Part shown: piece by piece, positions 7,932 through 16,509 of the stretch | Layout: every line of letters starts with the position of its first letter | Position numbering within the stretch: position 1 is the stretch's first letter | The notes under the pieces: generated by a model | What the model was told of the DNA's origin: nothing | The model's database searches: none | What the model saw: the letters and a program-made list of their open reading frames with translations, nothing else | Translations under genes and position numbers: made by a program | NCBI RefSeq assembly: GCF_014118685.1 | Contig: NZ_JACFAK010000007.1 | Location: forward strand, 62,001-126,000 | Direction: 5' to 3' | From: Flaviflexus huanghaiensis | GTDB taxonomy: Bacteria > Actinomycetota > Actinomycetes > Actinomycetales > Actinomycetaceae | DNA length: 64,000 nucleotides

Positions 7932-8678
7932 TCAGCCGCCCACGCGAACGTAGGTCGGGCTACCGTATACCGGGCCCTCGAATGTGCCCGAGGAGGGGTT
8001 GCGGGCCGCAATGTGCATGCCGTTGCCGGTGTAGATGCCGACGTGACCCGGCCACCAGACGAGGTCGCCCGGCTGTGCCTGCGAGGCGGGGACGACGCGG
8101 CCAGCGTAGAGCTGGGCGCCCGATGAGCGGGGTAGCGAGATACCAGCCTGGGCGAAGACATAGGACGTGAAGCCAGAGCAATCCCAGCCTGCCGGAGTTG
8201 TCCCACCGTACACATAGGGGGCGCCAACGTACTGGCGTGCGATCCCAACGACGGACTGGTTGCCCGAGGAAACGACGGGAGCGGGGGCGGGGGCCGCGGC
8301 CTGGGGGGCGGCCTGGGTTTGAACCGGAGCGGCCTCAGCCTGAACCGGAGCTGCTTGCGCCTGCACGGGCTCTGCCTGTGCGGGGGCTTCAACTGCGGCC
8401 TCGACCTCGGGCTCCTCCTCAACAACCGGCTCGGGAGCAGCCTCGGATACAACCGAGATGGGGGCCAGTTCAACGGATGCGTCTTCCGGAAGGTTGACAC
8501 CGATAACGGCGGGGGCCTGCGGGGCCGCGAGGGAGACGGTCTTGGCGACGGCCTCGGTCTCAGGCGCGGCGACAGCGGCCGTGGCCGTCATTCCGAACGC
8601 AGCGGATACTGCGGCGACAGTAAAAGCAGATGAAGGTCGAACCTTGGGGGCGGTGTGGCGGCCACGACGGCTGGACAT
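7932..8678 (-). CDS. Secreted NlpC/P60 peptidoglycan endopeptidase, paralogue 2
   Basis: A 248-residue exported endopeptidase with the same layout as its neighbour: basic N-terminus and signal segment (1-39), acidic/Pro/Ala/Gln-rich linker (~70-137) and NlpC/P60 domain (~141-248). The catalytic set is canonical: Cys167 in GWDCSGF, His212 in GHVGIYTG and His222 in GMHIAARNP. AGGAG stands just before the ATG. The catalytic domains of the two copies are close in sequence while their linkers differ, pointing to an older duplication with separate anchoring or reach. It is transcribed alone and ends at a strong hairpin. Confidence 0.92.
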   Translation of the reverse strand: MSSRRGRHTAPKVRPSSAFTVAAVSAAFGMTATAAVAAPETEAVAKTVSLAAPQAPAVIGVNLPEDASVELAPISVVSEAAPEPVVEEEPEVEAAVEAPAQAEPVQAQAAPVQAEAAPVQTQAAPQAAAPAPAPVVSSGNQSVVGIARQYVGAPYVYGGTTPAGWDCSGFTSYVFAQAGISLPRSSGAQLYAGRVVPASQAQPGDLVWWPGHVGIYTGNGMHIAARNPSSGTFEGPVYGSPTYVRVGG

Positions 8679-8786
8679 ATCTCTCCTGACAGGAAGTTTT
8701 CCTTACAGATCAAGAGAGTAACGGAAGATAACAAATATGTCACGAACAATTACAACTTGTGACCTAAAAATCACGGGCAGTGTGAC

Positions 8787-9464
8787 CTACCTATCAATGA
8801 AGAGGTGCTTGCCGACTGCGTCCCCAAGCTGCTCCAACATTCCTTTCGACCCCGTAATGGCGAGTCCTTGCGGCATTTTCTCAACGCTGATCTCGACTCC
8901 GGGTACAACGCCGGCCGCCTTGAGCCGGGACAGAAGCTCGACATCGACCTGTAACGGCTCAGCAATTCTCCGAAGTGTCGCGGTGAAGCGGTCGCTGTCC
9001 ACATCGGCGAGCGCGATGAGGCCCGATTCCTCGGCGGCAAGATCGCCAGGACCCTCCGCAGCGGACGGGATTGGATTGCCGTACGGATCGTGGGAGATGT
9101 GGCCGAGGATGACGTCAAGCTTCTCCGCGACCCGATCTGACATAACGTGCTCCCACCGGCACGCCTCCTCGTGGGCGTACTCCCAGTCCATTCCAATGAC
9201 ATCGATGAGCAGGCGCTCGGCGATGCGGTGCTTGCGCATGACCTCGGTCGCCTTGCGTCGGCCGGCTACGGTCAGTTCGATCCGGCGATTCGGTCCGATG
9301 ACGAGTAGCCCGTCACGGGCGAGCCTGTTGACGGTCTCCGACACGGTCGGACCAGAATGATCGAGACGTTCGGCGATGCGGGCACGGAGGGGTGGGATAC
9401 CCTCCTCCTCAAGTTCGTATACCGTCTTCAGGTACATTTCGCCGGTGTCGATCAGATCAGCCAC
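8787..9464 (-). CDS. dtxR: Iron-dependent repressor, DtxR/IdeR family
   Basis: A 225-residue metal-dependent repressor that binds iron boxes when loaded with Fe(II). The winged helix (1-75) contains DTGEMYLKTVYELEEEG and RIAERLDHSGPTVSETVNRL; the dimerisation and metal domain has VMRKHRIAERLL and EEACRWEHVMS, holding the Cys, Glu and His ligands of DtxR; an SH3-like domain (~145-225) follows. Length and order match C. diphtheriae DtxR. It is divergent from serC with 76 bp between starts. No iron box is clear in that gap. Targets cannot be told from this window, though a siderophore-exporter-like MFS gene lies 1.1 kb away. Confidence 0.93.
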   Translation of the reverse strand: MADLIDTGEMYLKTVYELEEEGIPPLRARIAERLDHSGPTVSETVNRLARDGLLVIGPNRRIELTVAGRRKATEVMRKHRIAERLLIDVIGMDWEYAHEEACRWEHVMSDRVAEKLDVILGHISHDPYGNPIPSAAEGPGDLAAEESGLIALADVDSDRFTATLRRIAEPLQVDVELLSRLKAAGVVPGVEISVEKMPQGLAITGSKGMLEQLGDAVGKHLFIDR

Positions 9465-9540
9465 TTTTCCTCCTGCACAGATGTCTCCACTCTATCTGGA
9501 CGCCCGTGTACTAGGCGCGTGAATCTGCGAGAGTTGGAGC

Positions 9541-10629
9541 ATGTTGATACCCAGTGCGCTTCTTCCTCGCGATGGTCGGTTCGGCTCGGGGCCCTCAAAA
9601 GTACCCGCCAATCATCTGTCCTTCGATGCGACATGGATGGGCACGTCCCACAGGAAGGCTCCAGTCAAGGACGTCGTCGGCAGAATTCGCGAGGGCCTGC
9701 ACGACCTGTTCCGCCTACCGCACGGATACGAAGTCGCGCTCGGCAACGGTGGCGCGTCACTGCTCTGGGATGCAATTCCTTTCTGTCTCGTCGAGGATCG
9801 TCCCAGGGCGGCGACATTTGGCCAGTTCTCGACCAAAGCAGCCAACGCACTTCGCACAAACCCGATGGTGTCCGATCCCGTCATCGACTCCGCAGAGCCT
9901 GGCACCGCGCTTCTCCCACGTACTAGCGAGGGTGTCGACTCCTATCTCTACCCTCACAACGAGACCTCGACGGGCGCGATGCTTCCAGTGAAGAGGATCG
10001 GTGGGCCGGAAGCGTTGACGATCGTCGACGCGACCTCCGCCGCCGGCGGAGTTGATTTCGACGCGGCCGAGGTTGATGTCTATTACTTCTCACCCCAGAA
10101 GTGCTTCGCATCGGATGGTGGACTGTGGTTCGCAGCCCTCTCGCCAGCAGCTATCGAGCGTATAGAACGACTCACGGCCGAGCGCTGGGTCCCCGACATC
10201 CTCAACATGAAGCTCGCGCTCGACAGTTCACGAAAGAACCAGACCCTCAACACGCCGGCGCTCGCCACTCTTCACCTTATGCTCGCTCAGCTTGAGTGGA
10301 TGCTTGAGGAGGGCGGCCTTCGTGCGATGGATGCCCGGACCCAGGCCTCTTCAGCGATTGTCTACGACTGGGCGCAGCGCACGGACTGGGCGCATCCCTT
10401 CGTTGAGAAACAGCATCGCTCCCAGGTTGTCGCGACGATCGACATCGACCTGCCGGCCGATGAGGTGAGCGCTGTCTGCCGCGCCTCCGGCATCGTCGAC
10501 ATTGACGGCTACCGTGGCCTCGGCCGCAACCAGCTGAGAGTGGCGACGTTCCCGGCCGTCGAGCCCGCCGATATTACGGCTCTTCTGGAGTCGCTGACCT
10601 GGGTGGGACAGCAGCTACCCCAGAGCTGA
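9541..10629 (+). CDS. serC: Phosphoserine aminotransferase
   Basis: A PLP-dependent aminotransferase converting 3-phosphohydroxypyruvate and glutamate to phosphoserine, in serine biosynthesis. The 362 residues match the short actinobacterial SerC type: FGSGPSKVP near the N-terminus, MGTSHRKAPVK (33-43), GNGGASLLWD (68-77) and the PLP lysine Lys187 in YYFSPQKCFASDGG. The start at 9541 has GGAG only one base before it, so the TTG at 9544 could be used as well. The last 56 bp overlap the 3' end of the convergent MFS gene. Confidence 0.92.
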   Translation: MLIPSALLPRDGRFGSGPSKVPANHLSFDATWMGTSHRKAPVKDVVGRIREGLHDLFRLPHGYEVALGNGGASLLWDAIPFCLVEDRPRAATFGQFSTKAANALRTNPMVSDPVIDSAEPGTALLPRTSEGVDSYLYPHNETSTGAMLPVKRIGGPEALTIVDATSAAGGVDFDAAEVDVYYFSPQKCFASDGGLWFAALSPAAIERIERLTAERWVPDILNMKLALDSSRKNQTLNTPALATLHLMLAQLEWMLEEGGLRAMDARTQASSAIVYDWAQRTDWAHPFVEKQHRSQVVATIDIDLPADEVSAVCRASGIVDIDGYRGLGRNQLRVATFPAVEPADITALLESLTWVGQQLPQS

Positions 10630-11974
10630 GAGCCGCCTGCTCCTGAGTTGTCGCGTCCAGCGTCCGCTCCCTGCTACGCCGCTTGGTACCATGCTCCTGG
10701 CGCCGCTGGGCGTGCTCGGCCGGTCCGATAATGACGAGGTGTGGCTTGACGCGGCGCCGGTACTCGAACGTGACATTCCAGTTGCGGCGCACCCAGATGA
10801 GGGCACCGATTGAGACGATAATGGCAGCGACAGCGCCGATTCCAATTCCCCAGCGGGGGTGGATGTTCGCGGCGATCCACCCGACGATCGGAGCTCCGAT
10901 CGGTGTTGAGCCCATGAGGACCACCTGGTACAGGGCCATGATCCGCCCCCTCATCATCGGGTCAACTGACGTCTGAATCGCCATGTTCGCGCTCGTTAGC
11001 AGGGTGAGGGTGAAGTAGCCGACGAAAATACAGGAAATCGCATAGCTCCAGTACGTCGGCATGACTGCGTTAACACCAGCTGCGATGCCGAATCCGAAGG
11101 CGGCGACGACAACGAGGCGGACGCGGGACTCTTTGCGCCGGGCCGCCATGAGCGCGCCCGTGAGAGATCCAATTGCCATGATCGAGCCAAGCAGACCGTA
11201 CTCCCCCGCATCCTTACCGAAGACCTCACTCGCCATCGACGCGCTTGTCAGCTGGAAGTTGAGACCAAGGCTCGAGATGACACCGGCAACGACGAGGATG
11301 ACGACGATATCGGAGCGGTGGCGGATGTAGCGGGCCGCCTGCCGGATCTGTCCCTTCTCACGGGGCTGGTGCTTGATCGGGAAGAATCTGTCGGACTTCA
11401 TGATTGCCAGACCGATGAGGGTGGCACCGAATGAGACGCCGTTGATGACGAAGACCCAACCCGTTCCGACGACAGCAATGAGTAGGCCAGCGAGCGCGGG
11501 GCCAATAAGGCGGGCGCTGTTGAAACTTGCGGAGTTGAGTCCGATCGCGTTCGTCAGATGCTTGGGCTCAACGAGCTCCGAAACAAAAACCTGCCTGGGC
11601 GGGGTATCGAATGCAGAGACCGTTCCGAGCGCGAGGGCGAAGCCGTAAACGATCTCGACCGTCGCGAAGCCGGTGAGGACGAGGGCGCCGAGACCGACGG
11701 CGAGCAGCCCCATCAGTGACTGCGTGACGTACATGATCTTCCGCTTGTCGTAGCGGTCAGCCAGAACCCCTGCATACGGTGTGATGAGGAGCAGCGGCAT
11801 GAATTGGAGGGCTGTCGTCACACCGACGGCGAACGCATCATTGTCTGTGAGCTCGGTGAGGACAAGCCAGTCCTGCGCGACGCGCTGCATCCAGGTCCCT
11901 GTGTTCGCCACAATGGCAGTGAAGAACCAGAGTCGATAGTTGTAATACTTGAGTGAGAGAAAAGTCCGCTTCAC
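10574..11974 (-). CDS. MFS exporter, EntS-like
   Basis: A 466-residue, about 12-helix proton-driven efflux protein. The N-terminus YNYRLWFFTAIVANTGTWMQ and motif A region GVLADRYDKRKIMYVTQ are typical of the EntS-like branch, which exports siderophores, macrolides or other drugs. The C-terminus ends in a long polar tail (about 405-466). Its start overlaps the MarR stop by four bases, so the regulator and exporter are translationally coupled and share the operator at 12399-12419. The 3' end overlaps serC on the opposite strand. The substrate is unknown; a siderophore link is suggested only by family and nearby dtxR. Confidence 0.85.
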   Translation of the reverse strand: MKRTFLSLKYYNYRLWFFTAIVANTGTWMQRVAQDWLVLTELTDNDAFAVGVTTALQFMPLLLITPYAGVLADRYDKRKIMYVTQSLMGLLAVGLGALVLTGFATVEIVYGFALALGTVSAFDTPPRQVFVSELVEPKHLTNAIGLNSASFNSARLIGPALAGLLIAVVGTGWVFVINGVSFGATLIGLAIMKSDRFFPIKHQPREKGQIRQAARYIRHRSDIVVILVVAGVISSLGLNFQLTSASMASEVFGKDAGEYGLLGSIMAIGSLTGALMAARRKESRVRLVVVAAFGFGIAAGVNAVMPTYWSYAISCIFVGYFTLTLLTSANMAIQTSVDPMMRGRIMALYQVVLMGSTPIGAPIVGWIAANIHPRWGIGIGAVAAIIVSIGALIWVRRNWNVTFEYRRRVKPHLVIIGPAEHAQRRQEHGTKRRSRERTLDATTQEQAALSSGVAAVPPRSATPEEP

Positions 11975-12390
11975 CTAGTGATCATCGCCGTCATGATCCT
12001 CGCCGCTCGGTCGAGGGTGGCGATGTCATCTCCTTCCAATGTTCCGAAATGTTCAATAAGCCATGCTGCTCCTTCAAGCGACGCCGATTCGAGCGCTACG
12101 CGCCCCGCGTCAGTCATCGTGACAGCAGTCTTCCGATTGTCGATTGCGTCCCGCTCGCGGCGTACGAGACCTGCCTCCACCATCGCTGAGATGAGCTTCG
12201 ACATGGTGGGGAGTGAGACGCGCTCATGGGCGGCGAGCTCACTGACCGTCATGGGGCCTCGTGCGAGCACAGTGAGGACGCAGAAACGAGATTCGCCGAG
12301 CGACCCCGATCCACGCAATGCGCGGGAAAGGTGAAGCGCGGCGAATCTCAACGAATCGGCGACGTCAGCATTGTTTACCACGGGCTCCAT
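11971..12390 (-). CDS. MarR-family transcriptional regulator
   Basis: A 139-residue winged-helix regulator. The DNA-binding part is MTVSELAAHERVSLPTMSKLISAMVEAGLVRRE, followed by the wing DAIDNRKTAVTMTDAG, both classic MarR; terminal helices (1-30, ~105-139) make the dimer. It is the first gene of a two-gene operon with the MFS exporter (ATGA overlap). The 21-bp palindrome nine bases upstream of its start should be its own operator, so derepression by a ligand of the exporter is the simplest model. The ligand is not known. Confidence 0.9.
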   Translation of the reverse strand: MEPVVNNADVADSLRFAALHLSRALRGSGSLGESRFCVLTVLARGPMTVSELAAHERVSLPTMSKLISAMVEAGLVRRERDAIDNRKTAVTMTDAGRVALESASLEGAAWLIEHFGTLEGDDIATLDRAARIMTAMITR

Positions 12391-12398
12391 TGTAACAA

Positions 12399-12419
12399 AT
12401 GGTTAGCCAGGTAAACCAT
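12399..12419. promoter_or_regulatory. 21-bp palindromic operator upstream of marR-MFS
   Basis: The sequence ATGGTTagCCaGGtaAACCAT has eight of ten arm positions paired around a central base. Size and place fit a MarR dimer site that would block transcription of the marR-MFS operon. It also loosely resembles half of an iron box (GGTTAGCC), but the second half does not fit DtxR. Confidence 0.55.
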
Positions 12420-12440
12420 AGCTGGTGCTGGTCTACTCCA

Positions 12441-13901
12441 TCACAAACCGAGGGCTGCCTCGATCGGTCCGCGCACGAAGTAGAGGACGAACAGGGCGCT
12501 GACGATCCAGAGAAGGGGGTGCACCTTGCGTCGCGAGACACCTGCGAGGATCGCATAAGAAATGAAGCCCATGCCGATGCCGACGGTGATTGAGTACGAG
12601 AACGGCATGAAGACGATCGTGAGGAACGCCGGGATGCCGACAACGAGGTCCTTCCAGTCGATGTTGGCGACTTGCTGCATCATGAGGAAACCGACGATGA
12701 CGAGCGCAGGCGTTGCCGCCTCGTAGGGGATCATGCCGGCCAGCGGCGCGAGGAAGGTGCTGAGAAGGAAGAGCGTGCCGGTGACGATGCTCGCGAGGCC
12801 TGTGCGCGCGCCATCGGCGACGCCGGTCGTCGACTCGATGTAGGCGGTGTTCGATGAGACGCCACCAACGCCACCAGCGATTGCACCGAGGGAGTCGATG
12901 GCGAGGATCTGGCGCATACGGGGCGGGTTGTCGTTCGCGTCGAGGAGCTCTGCCTCGGAGCCGACGGCAACCATCGTTCCCATTGTGTCGAAGAAGTCGG
13001 CGAGCATGAGCGAGAAGACGAGGACAAGGACGGCGATGATCGAGATTTTCTCGAACGGACCGGTAATCGAGAATGTCCCGAGTGTCGAGAATTCCGGAAC
13101 CGAGACGGGCGAGCCGTCAAGAGCGGGAACGGTCAGGCCCCAGCCGCCCGGGTTTGAGCCGTCGGGGGTCTGACCCCCAAGCTTGAGGATCGCCTCGAGT
13201 GCGATCGCAGCTGCAGTGGCGATGACGATACCGATGAGGATCGCGCCGCGAACCTTCTTGACCATGAGGATCGTGATCGACAGCAGGCCAATGAGGAAGA
13301 CAACGAGCGGCCAAGAGGCGATCGAGCCGTTAATACCGAGGTCGAGCGGGGTGCCACCGCCGGGGCGGACGATGCCGGCGTTGACAAGACCAACAAGAGC
13401 GATGAACAGGCCGATGCCGACCGAGATTGCGGTCTTGAGGAAGCTCGGCACAGCCTTGAAGATCGCCTCGCGCAGGCCGGTCATGACGAGAACGAAGATG
13501 AGGATGCCTTCAAGGACGACGATGCCCATGGCGTCCGCCCATGTCATTCCGGGAAGCGACACGATGGTGTACGCGAGCATGGCATTAAGGCCAAGGCCCG
13601 CCGCCATCGCCATCGGGAAGTTGGCGACTGATCCCATGAGAATCGACATGACAGCTGCGACGAGCGCGGTGCCTGCGGCGATCGCCGGGGTGTTCGCGCC
13701 CTCGGTACCGCCGCCGAGGAAGTGACCCGTTGAGTCCGGAGTGGACAAGATGATGGGGTTGAGGACGAGGATGTAGCTCATCGCGAAGAACGTGACGAGT
13801 CCGCCGCGAATCTCCTGGCCGACCGAGGAGCGACGTTCCGTCAGTTTGAAAGTGCGATCGAGGAAGCTAGTTGGCTTGGTGCGCTCAAGTAAATCGTTCA
13901 C
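12441..13901 (-). CDS. NCS2-family purine permease, AzgA type
   Basis: A 486-residue inner-membrane transporter with about 12-14 helices, importing purine bases (adenine, guanine or hypoxanthine) with protons. The AzgA-branch features are EIRGGLVTFFAMSYILVLNP (31-50), MAMAAGLGLNAMLAYTIV, SLMLADFFDTMGTMVAVG and SSNTAYIESTTGVADGARTG. GTG is the likely start (13901), with no strong ribosome site. The gene is monocistronic, 50 bp from the marR start upstream and 84 bp from manA. I see no purine riboswitch before it. Which base is preferred cannot be read. Confidence 0.88.
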   Translation of the reverse strand: MNDLLERTKPTSFLDRTFKLTERRSSVGQEIRGGLVTFFAMSYILVLNPIILSTPDSTGHFLGGGTEGANTPAIAAGTALVAAVMSILMGSVANFPMAMAAGLGLNAMLAYTIVSLPGMTWADAMGIVVLEGILIFVLVMTGLREAIFKAVPSFLKTAISVGIGLFIALVGLVNAGIVRPGGGTPLDLGINGSIASWPLVVFLIGLLSITILMVKKVRGAILIGIVIATAAAIALEAILKLGGQTPDGSNPGGWGLTVPALDGSPVSVPEFSTLGTFSITGPFEKISIIAVLVLVFSLMLADFFDTMGTMVAVGSEAELLDANDNPPRMRQILAIDSLGAIAGGVGGVSSNTAYIESTTGVADGARTGLASIVTGTLFLLSTFLAPLAGMIPYEAATPALVIVGFLMMQQVANIDWKDLVVGIPAFLTIVFMPFSYSITVGIGMGFISYAILAGVSRRKVHPLLWIVSALFVLYFVRGPIEAALGL

Positions 13902-13985
13902 AGCCCGATATTTCGTTGTTTAGCGCGCCAAATCGACGTCATTCCACATGCTGGACGAAAAATCATCCATATGGTGAGATGGAGG

Positions 13986-15206
13986 TTAGGGGACGTCGGC
14001 CTGAATGAGGGTTCCCACTCCGCAGACCTCGAGCTTTCCTTCGTCCGCCCTCACAAAGACCCCCTCGCCACGGTTGAGTGTGATTCTCTGCTCCTTTGTC
14101 GCCACCTCGATCGCTCCAGCGAGTGCAAGGAGTATTCGGGGGCCGCCGCCGGGCACCGTTCGAACCTCATTCCACGTTCGAAGCTCGATGACAGACAGCT
14201 CGAAATCCTCAACCGGAGCATAGTAAGTGCGGGTGACGTCCGAGACGTACTCCGGTGCAATGCGGATGGGCGGCGCAGCCACATAATCCACCGTGGCGAG
14301 TAGCTCAGGAACGTCGATGTGCTTCGACGTGAGGCCGGCACGGAGCACGTTGTCCGAGTTCGCCATGATTTCGACCCCGAGGCCGGACAGGTAGGCATGA
14401 ACGGTACCGGCCGGAACGAACAGGGCCTCCCCTGGATGAAGCGTCACGGGGTTGAGCAGCAGTGAGGCAACAACACCGGGATCGCCCGGGTAGTGGCCCG
14501 CGAGCAGAGTGACAATCCGGTCGGCACGCACGGACGGCGAATCTCCGCTGTCGAGCCGCACCCGGCACCCGTAGACCAGATCGGCAACCTTCTCCGGGCT
14601 CGGCCGCGTCTCGTCGCTCAGCAAATATTCGAAGCACCGCCGCATGCCCACAGAGCTGAGATCCTCACGCAGATAGGACAGCATCGTGTCCGCGATCTCG
14701 CACGGCAGGCCCGTGATGACGTCGGCGACGCGGCGCGGGGCACGGAATCCTGCGACAGCCTCGAACCGGTCGAGCGCGAGAAGAAGTTCGGGCTTGTGGT
14801 TGCGGTCCCGATAGGACCGGGTGGGATCGGATAGGGGAACGCCTGCCCGCTCTTCGTCCTCAAACCTGCGGGCGGCCTGCTCGCGTGAGGGATGGACCTG
14901 GAGGGAAAGCGGCTTGGCGGGAGCGATGAGCTTGAGCAAGTACGGCAGGGTATTGCCCATGCGGGCCACGTCCGCGCCGAGTGCCCCCTCCGGGTTATCA
15001 CGAACGTACGAGCGCAGATCGATCTCGCCCGGCGACGCGTCCGGGCTGTAGGCTAGGCCGCCACCAAGGACAGCCGAACCTGCTTCGTGAGTGCCGAGCC
15101 ACAGCTCCGCGACCGGGGTGTCACTCTCTGCCACGTCGAATAGGCTGGGAATCGCCGTGGTCGAACCCCACGCGTAATCCTTGACGGCTCCTCGAAGCCG
15201 CTCCAC
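13986..15206 (-). CDS. manA: Mannose-6-phosphate isomerase, class I
   Basis: A zinc enzyme interconverting mannose-6-phosphate and fructose-6-phosphate, feeding GDP-mannose and cell-envelope glycan synthesis. The 406 residues contain the type I signatures: LRGAVKDYAWGS at the start, SLQVHPSREQA and HKPELLLALDRF (zinc ligands), and LFVPAGTVHAYLSGLGVEIM. The frame is open to 15428, but that part is the antisense of the DUF3027 gene. I start at GTG 15206, whose G is the last base of the DUF3027 stop (TAGTG), with GAGGG nine bases before. It ends the csp-DUF3027-manA coupled operon. Confidence 0.9.
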   Translation of the reverse strand: MERLRGAVKDYAWGSTTAIPSLFDVAESDTPVAELWLGTHEAGSAVLGGGLAYSPDASPGEIDLRSYVRDNPEGALGADVARMGNTLPYLLKLIAPAKPLSLQVHPSREQAARRFEDEERAGVPLSDPTRSYRDRNHKPELLLALDRFEAVAGFRAPRRVADVITGLPCEIADTMLSYLREDLSSVGMRRCFEYLLSDETRPSPEKVADLVYGCRVRLDSGDSPSVRADRIVTLLAGHYPGDPGVVASLLLNPVTLHPGEALFVPAGTVHAYLSGLGVEIMANSDNVLRAGLTSKHIDVPELLATVDYVAAPPIRIAPEYVSDVTRTYYAPVEDFELSVIELRTWNEVRTVPGGGPRILLALAGAIEVATKEQRITLNRGEGVFVRADEGKLEVCGVGTLIQADVP

Positions 15207-15973
15207 TACGACGTGCCCTCGGCGACGTCGATCTGAGCATCGTCGAGCACGGGATCCGACTGATCCCAGAGCTTCCGCTGCTTCGGTGCATCCGTCTCCG
15301 AGTGTGCGCCGCAACCGTGATCGAGTGAGACGACCTTGCCGTCGTCCGGTGACCATTCGTTCGCACACACGCCGAACAGACTGCGCGCGGAGCCTGCCAT
15401 CAGCATCATGAACGCGCAGGTCGAGCACGTTGCCTTGGCGGCGCGCGCGGACGGGCTATTGGGGCCTCGGTCAGAGTTGTACCAGCGGTTGAATGTCTCC
15501 GCGCGGCCCTCCTGGGAGAGAACCCGGGCTCGGCCGAGGCCGAGTTCGAACTCCCGCAGCTGATCGGCGTCGTCCGAGGTGTCCTCGAAGCCCTCGACAA
15601 GGCGCGGGTCGTCGTCCCGGTACGGGAGCGGCTCGGTGCCGGATATGTCCTCGGGCTCGAGCCTGTCAGCCCACGGCACCCAGTCTGGTGCGACAAGTGC
15701 CTCCGCGCCCGGTTTGAGGGACAGCTCGTTAACCGTCACCTTACGGGAGCGCGGCGCCCGCGACTGGGTCACCGCCCAGTACCACCCGACGTAGCCTGGA
15801 AGCAGGCAGGTGAATGCGTGGGTGAGGACACGCTCCCCTTCGAGGACGACACCGACGTGTTCGCCAATCATGTCGGGCGTGGTGATGTCGAAAAGCGCAT
15901 CGCGCGCAGGCTCGACAGCCTGCGCGAGAGTCTTTTCTTTCGTCACTGTCTGGACGGGAACTAGACGGGTCAT
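15206..15973 (-). CDS. DUF3027 domain protein
   Basis: A 255-residue protein of a family found next to cold-shock genes in actinobacteria; its function is not known. The middle has GYVGWYWAVTQSRAPRSRKVTVNE (about 60-85) and PDWVPWADRL. The C-terminal part carries CSTCAFMMLMAGSARSLFGVCANEWSPDDG (near 185-215) and DHGCGAHSE; the four cysteines (C-x2-C, C, C) with a nearby His could bind a metal. Its start overlaps the csp stop by four bases (ATGA) and its stop overlaps the manA start by one. Constant pairing with csp suggests a role in RNA or translation, but that is only context. Confidence 0.85.
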   Translation of the reverse strand: MTRLVPVQTVTKEKTLAQAVEPARDALFDITTPDMIGEHVGVVLEGERVLTHAFTCLLPGYVGWYWAVTQSRAPRSRKVTVNELSLKPGAEALVAPDWVPWADRLEPEDISGTEPLPYRDDDPRLVEGFEDTSDDADQLREFELGLGRARVLSQEGRAETFNRWYNSDRGPNSPSARAAKATCSTCAFMMLMAGSARSLFGVCANEWSPDDGKVVSLDHGCGAHSETDAPKQRKLWDQSDPVLDDAQIDVAEGTS

Positions 15974-16344
15974 GCGTCGAACTCGCTTGCCAATGTTCGG
16001 AGGGCTTGGGCGATGCGGGGGCTGCCCTCGGGATAGCGTCCCCTGCGTAGCTGGGTAGAAGCGTGGTCGAGCAACCTAATGAGGTCCTCGATGATCGGGA
16101 CCATGTCTTCAGGCTTGCGCCTCGACGCCTTCGCGAGGGAGACCGGTGGCTCCTTCAGCTCAACCGACAGCGCGTGGAGGCCGCGCCGCCCCTCGGCGAC
16201 CGAATATTCGACGGGAGTGCCCTTGCGTGGGCGAGCCCCAGCGGGCAGGACGGACTCAGGGAAGTACACATCACGTCCATCATCGCCCGTGATGTAGCCG
16301 AAACCCTTGTCTTGGCTGAAGAACTTAACCTTGCCCGTTGGCAC
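15970..16344 (-). CDS. Cold-shock-domain protein with C-terminal extension
   Basis: A 124-residue single-strand RNA/DNA-binding protein. Residues 1-66 are a cold-shock domain with TGKVKFFSQDKGFGYI (RNP1-like K-G-F-G-Y-I) and RDVYFPESVL (RNP2-like). Unlike the ~67-residue CspA, it carries a ~58-residue helical basic tail (EDMVPIIEDLIRLLDHASTQLR), a form usual in actinobacteria next to DUF3027. It heads the csp-DUF3027-manA operon. It may work as an RNA chaperone. Confidence 0.9.
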   Translation of the reverse strand: MPTGKVKFFSQDKGFGYITGDDGRDVYFPESVLPAGARPRKGTPVEYSVAEGRRGLHALSVELKEPPVSLAKASRRKPEDMVPIIEDLIRLLDHASTQLRRGRYPEGSPRIAQALRTLASEFDA

Positions 16345-16509
16345 GACAGCTCCTTATATTCTTGCGCAGATACTCCCCTAGTCTACCGCCTCGAGTAGGC
16401 GACTGTATTCGTCAATGACATCGGCAGTGACCTCACGTTCTGGCGCACCGCAACACCGGCCTATACTCTGCAGTCACAGGGTGCTCCAGAACACAAACCG
16501 GTTACACTG

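Noticed and set aside
12399-12419. An iron box for DtxR before the marR-MFS operon
   Set aside because: Only one half resembles the consensus; the whole is a better MarR-type palindrome.
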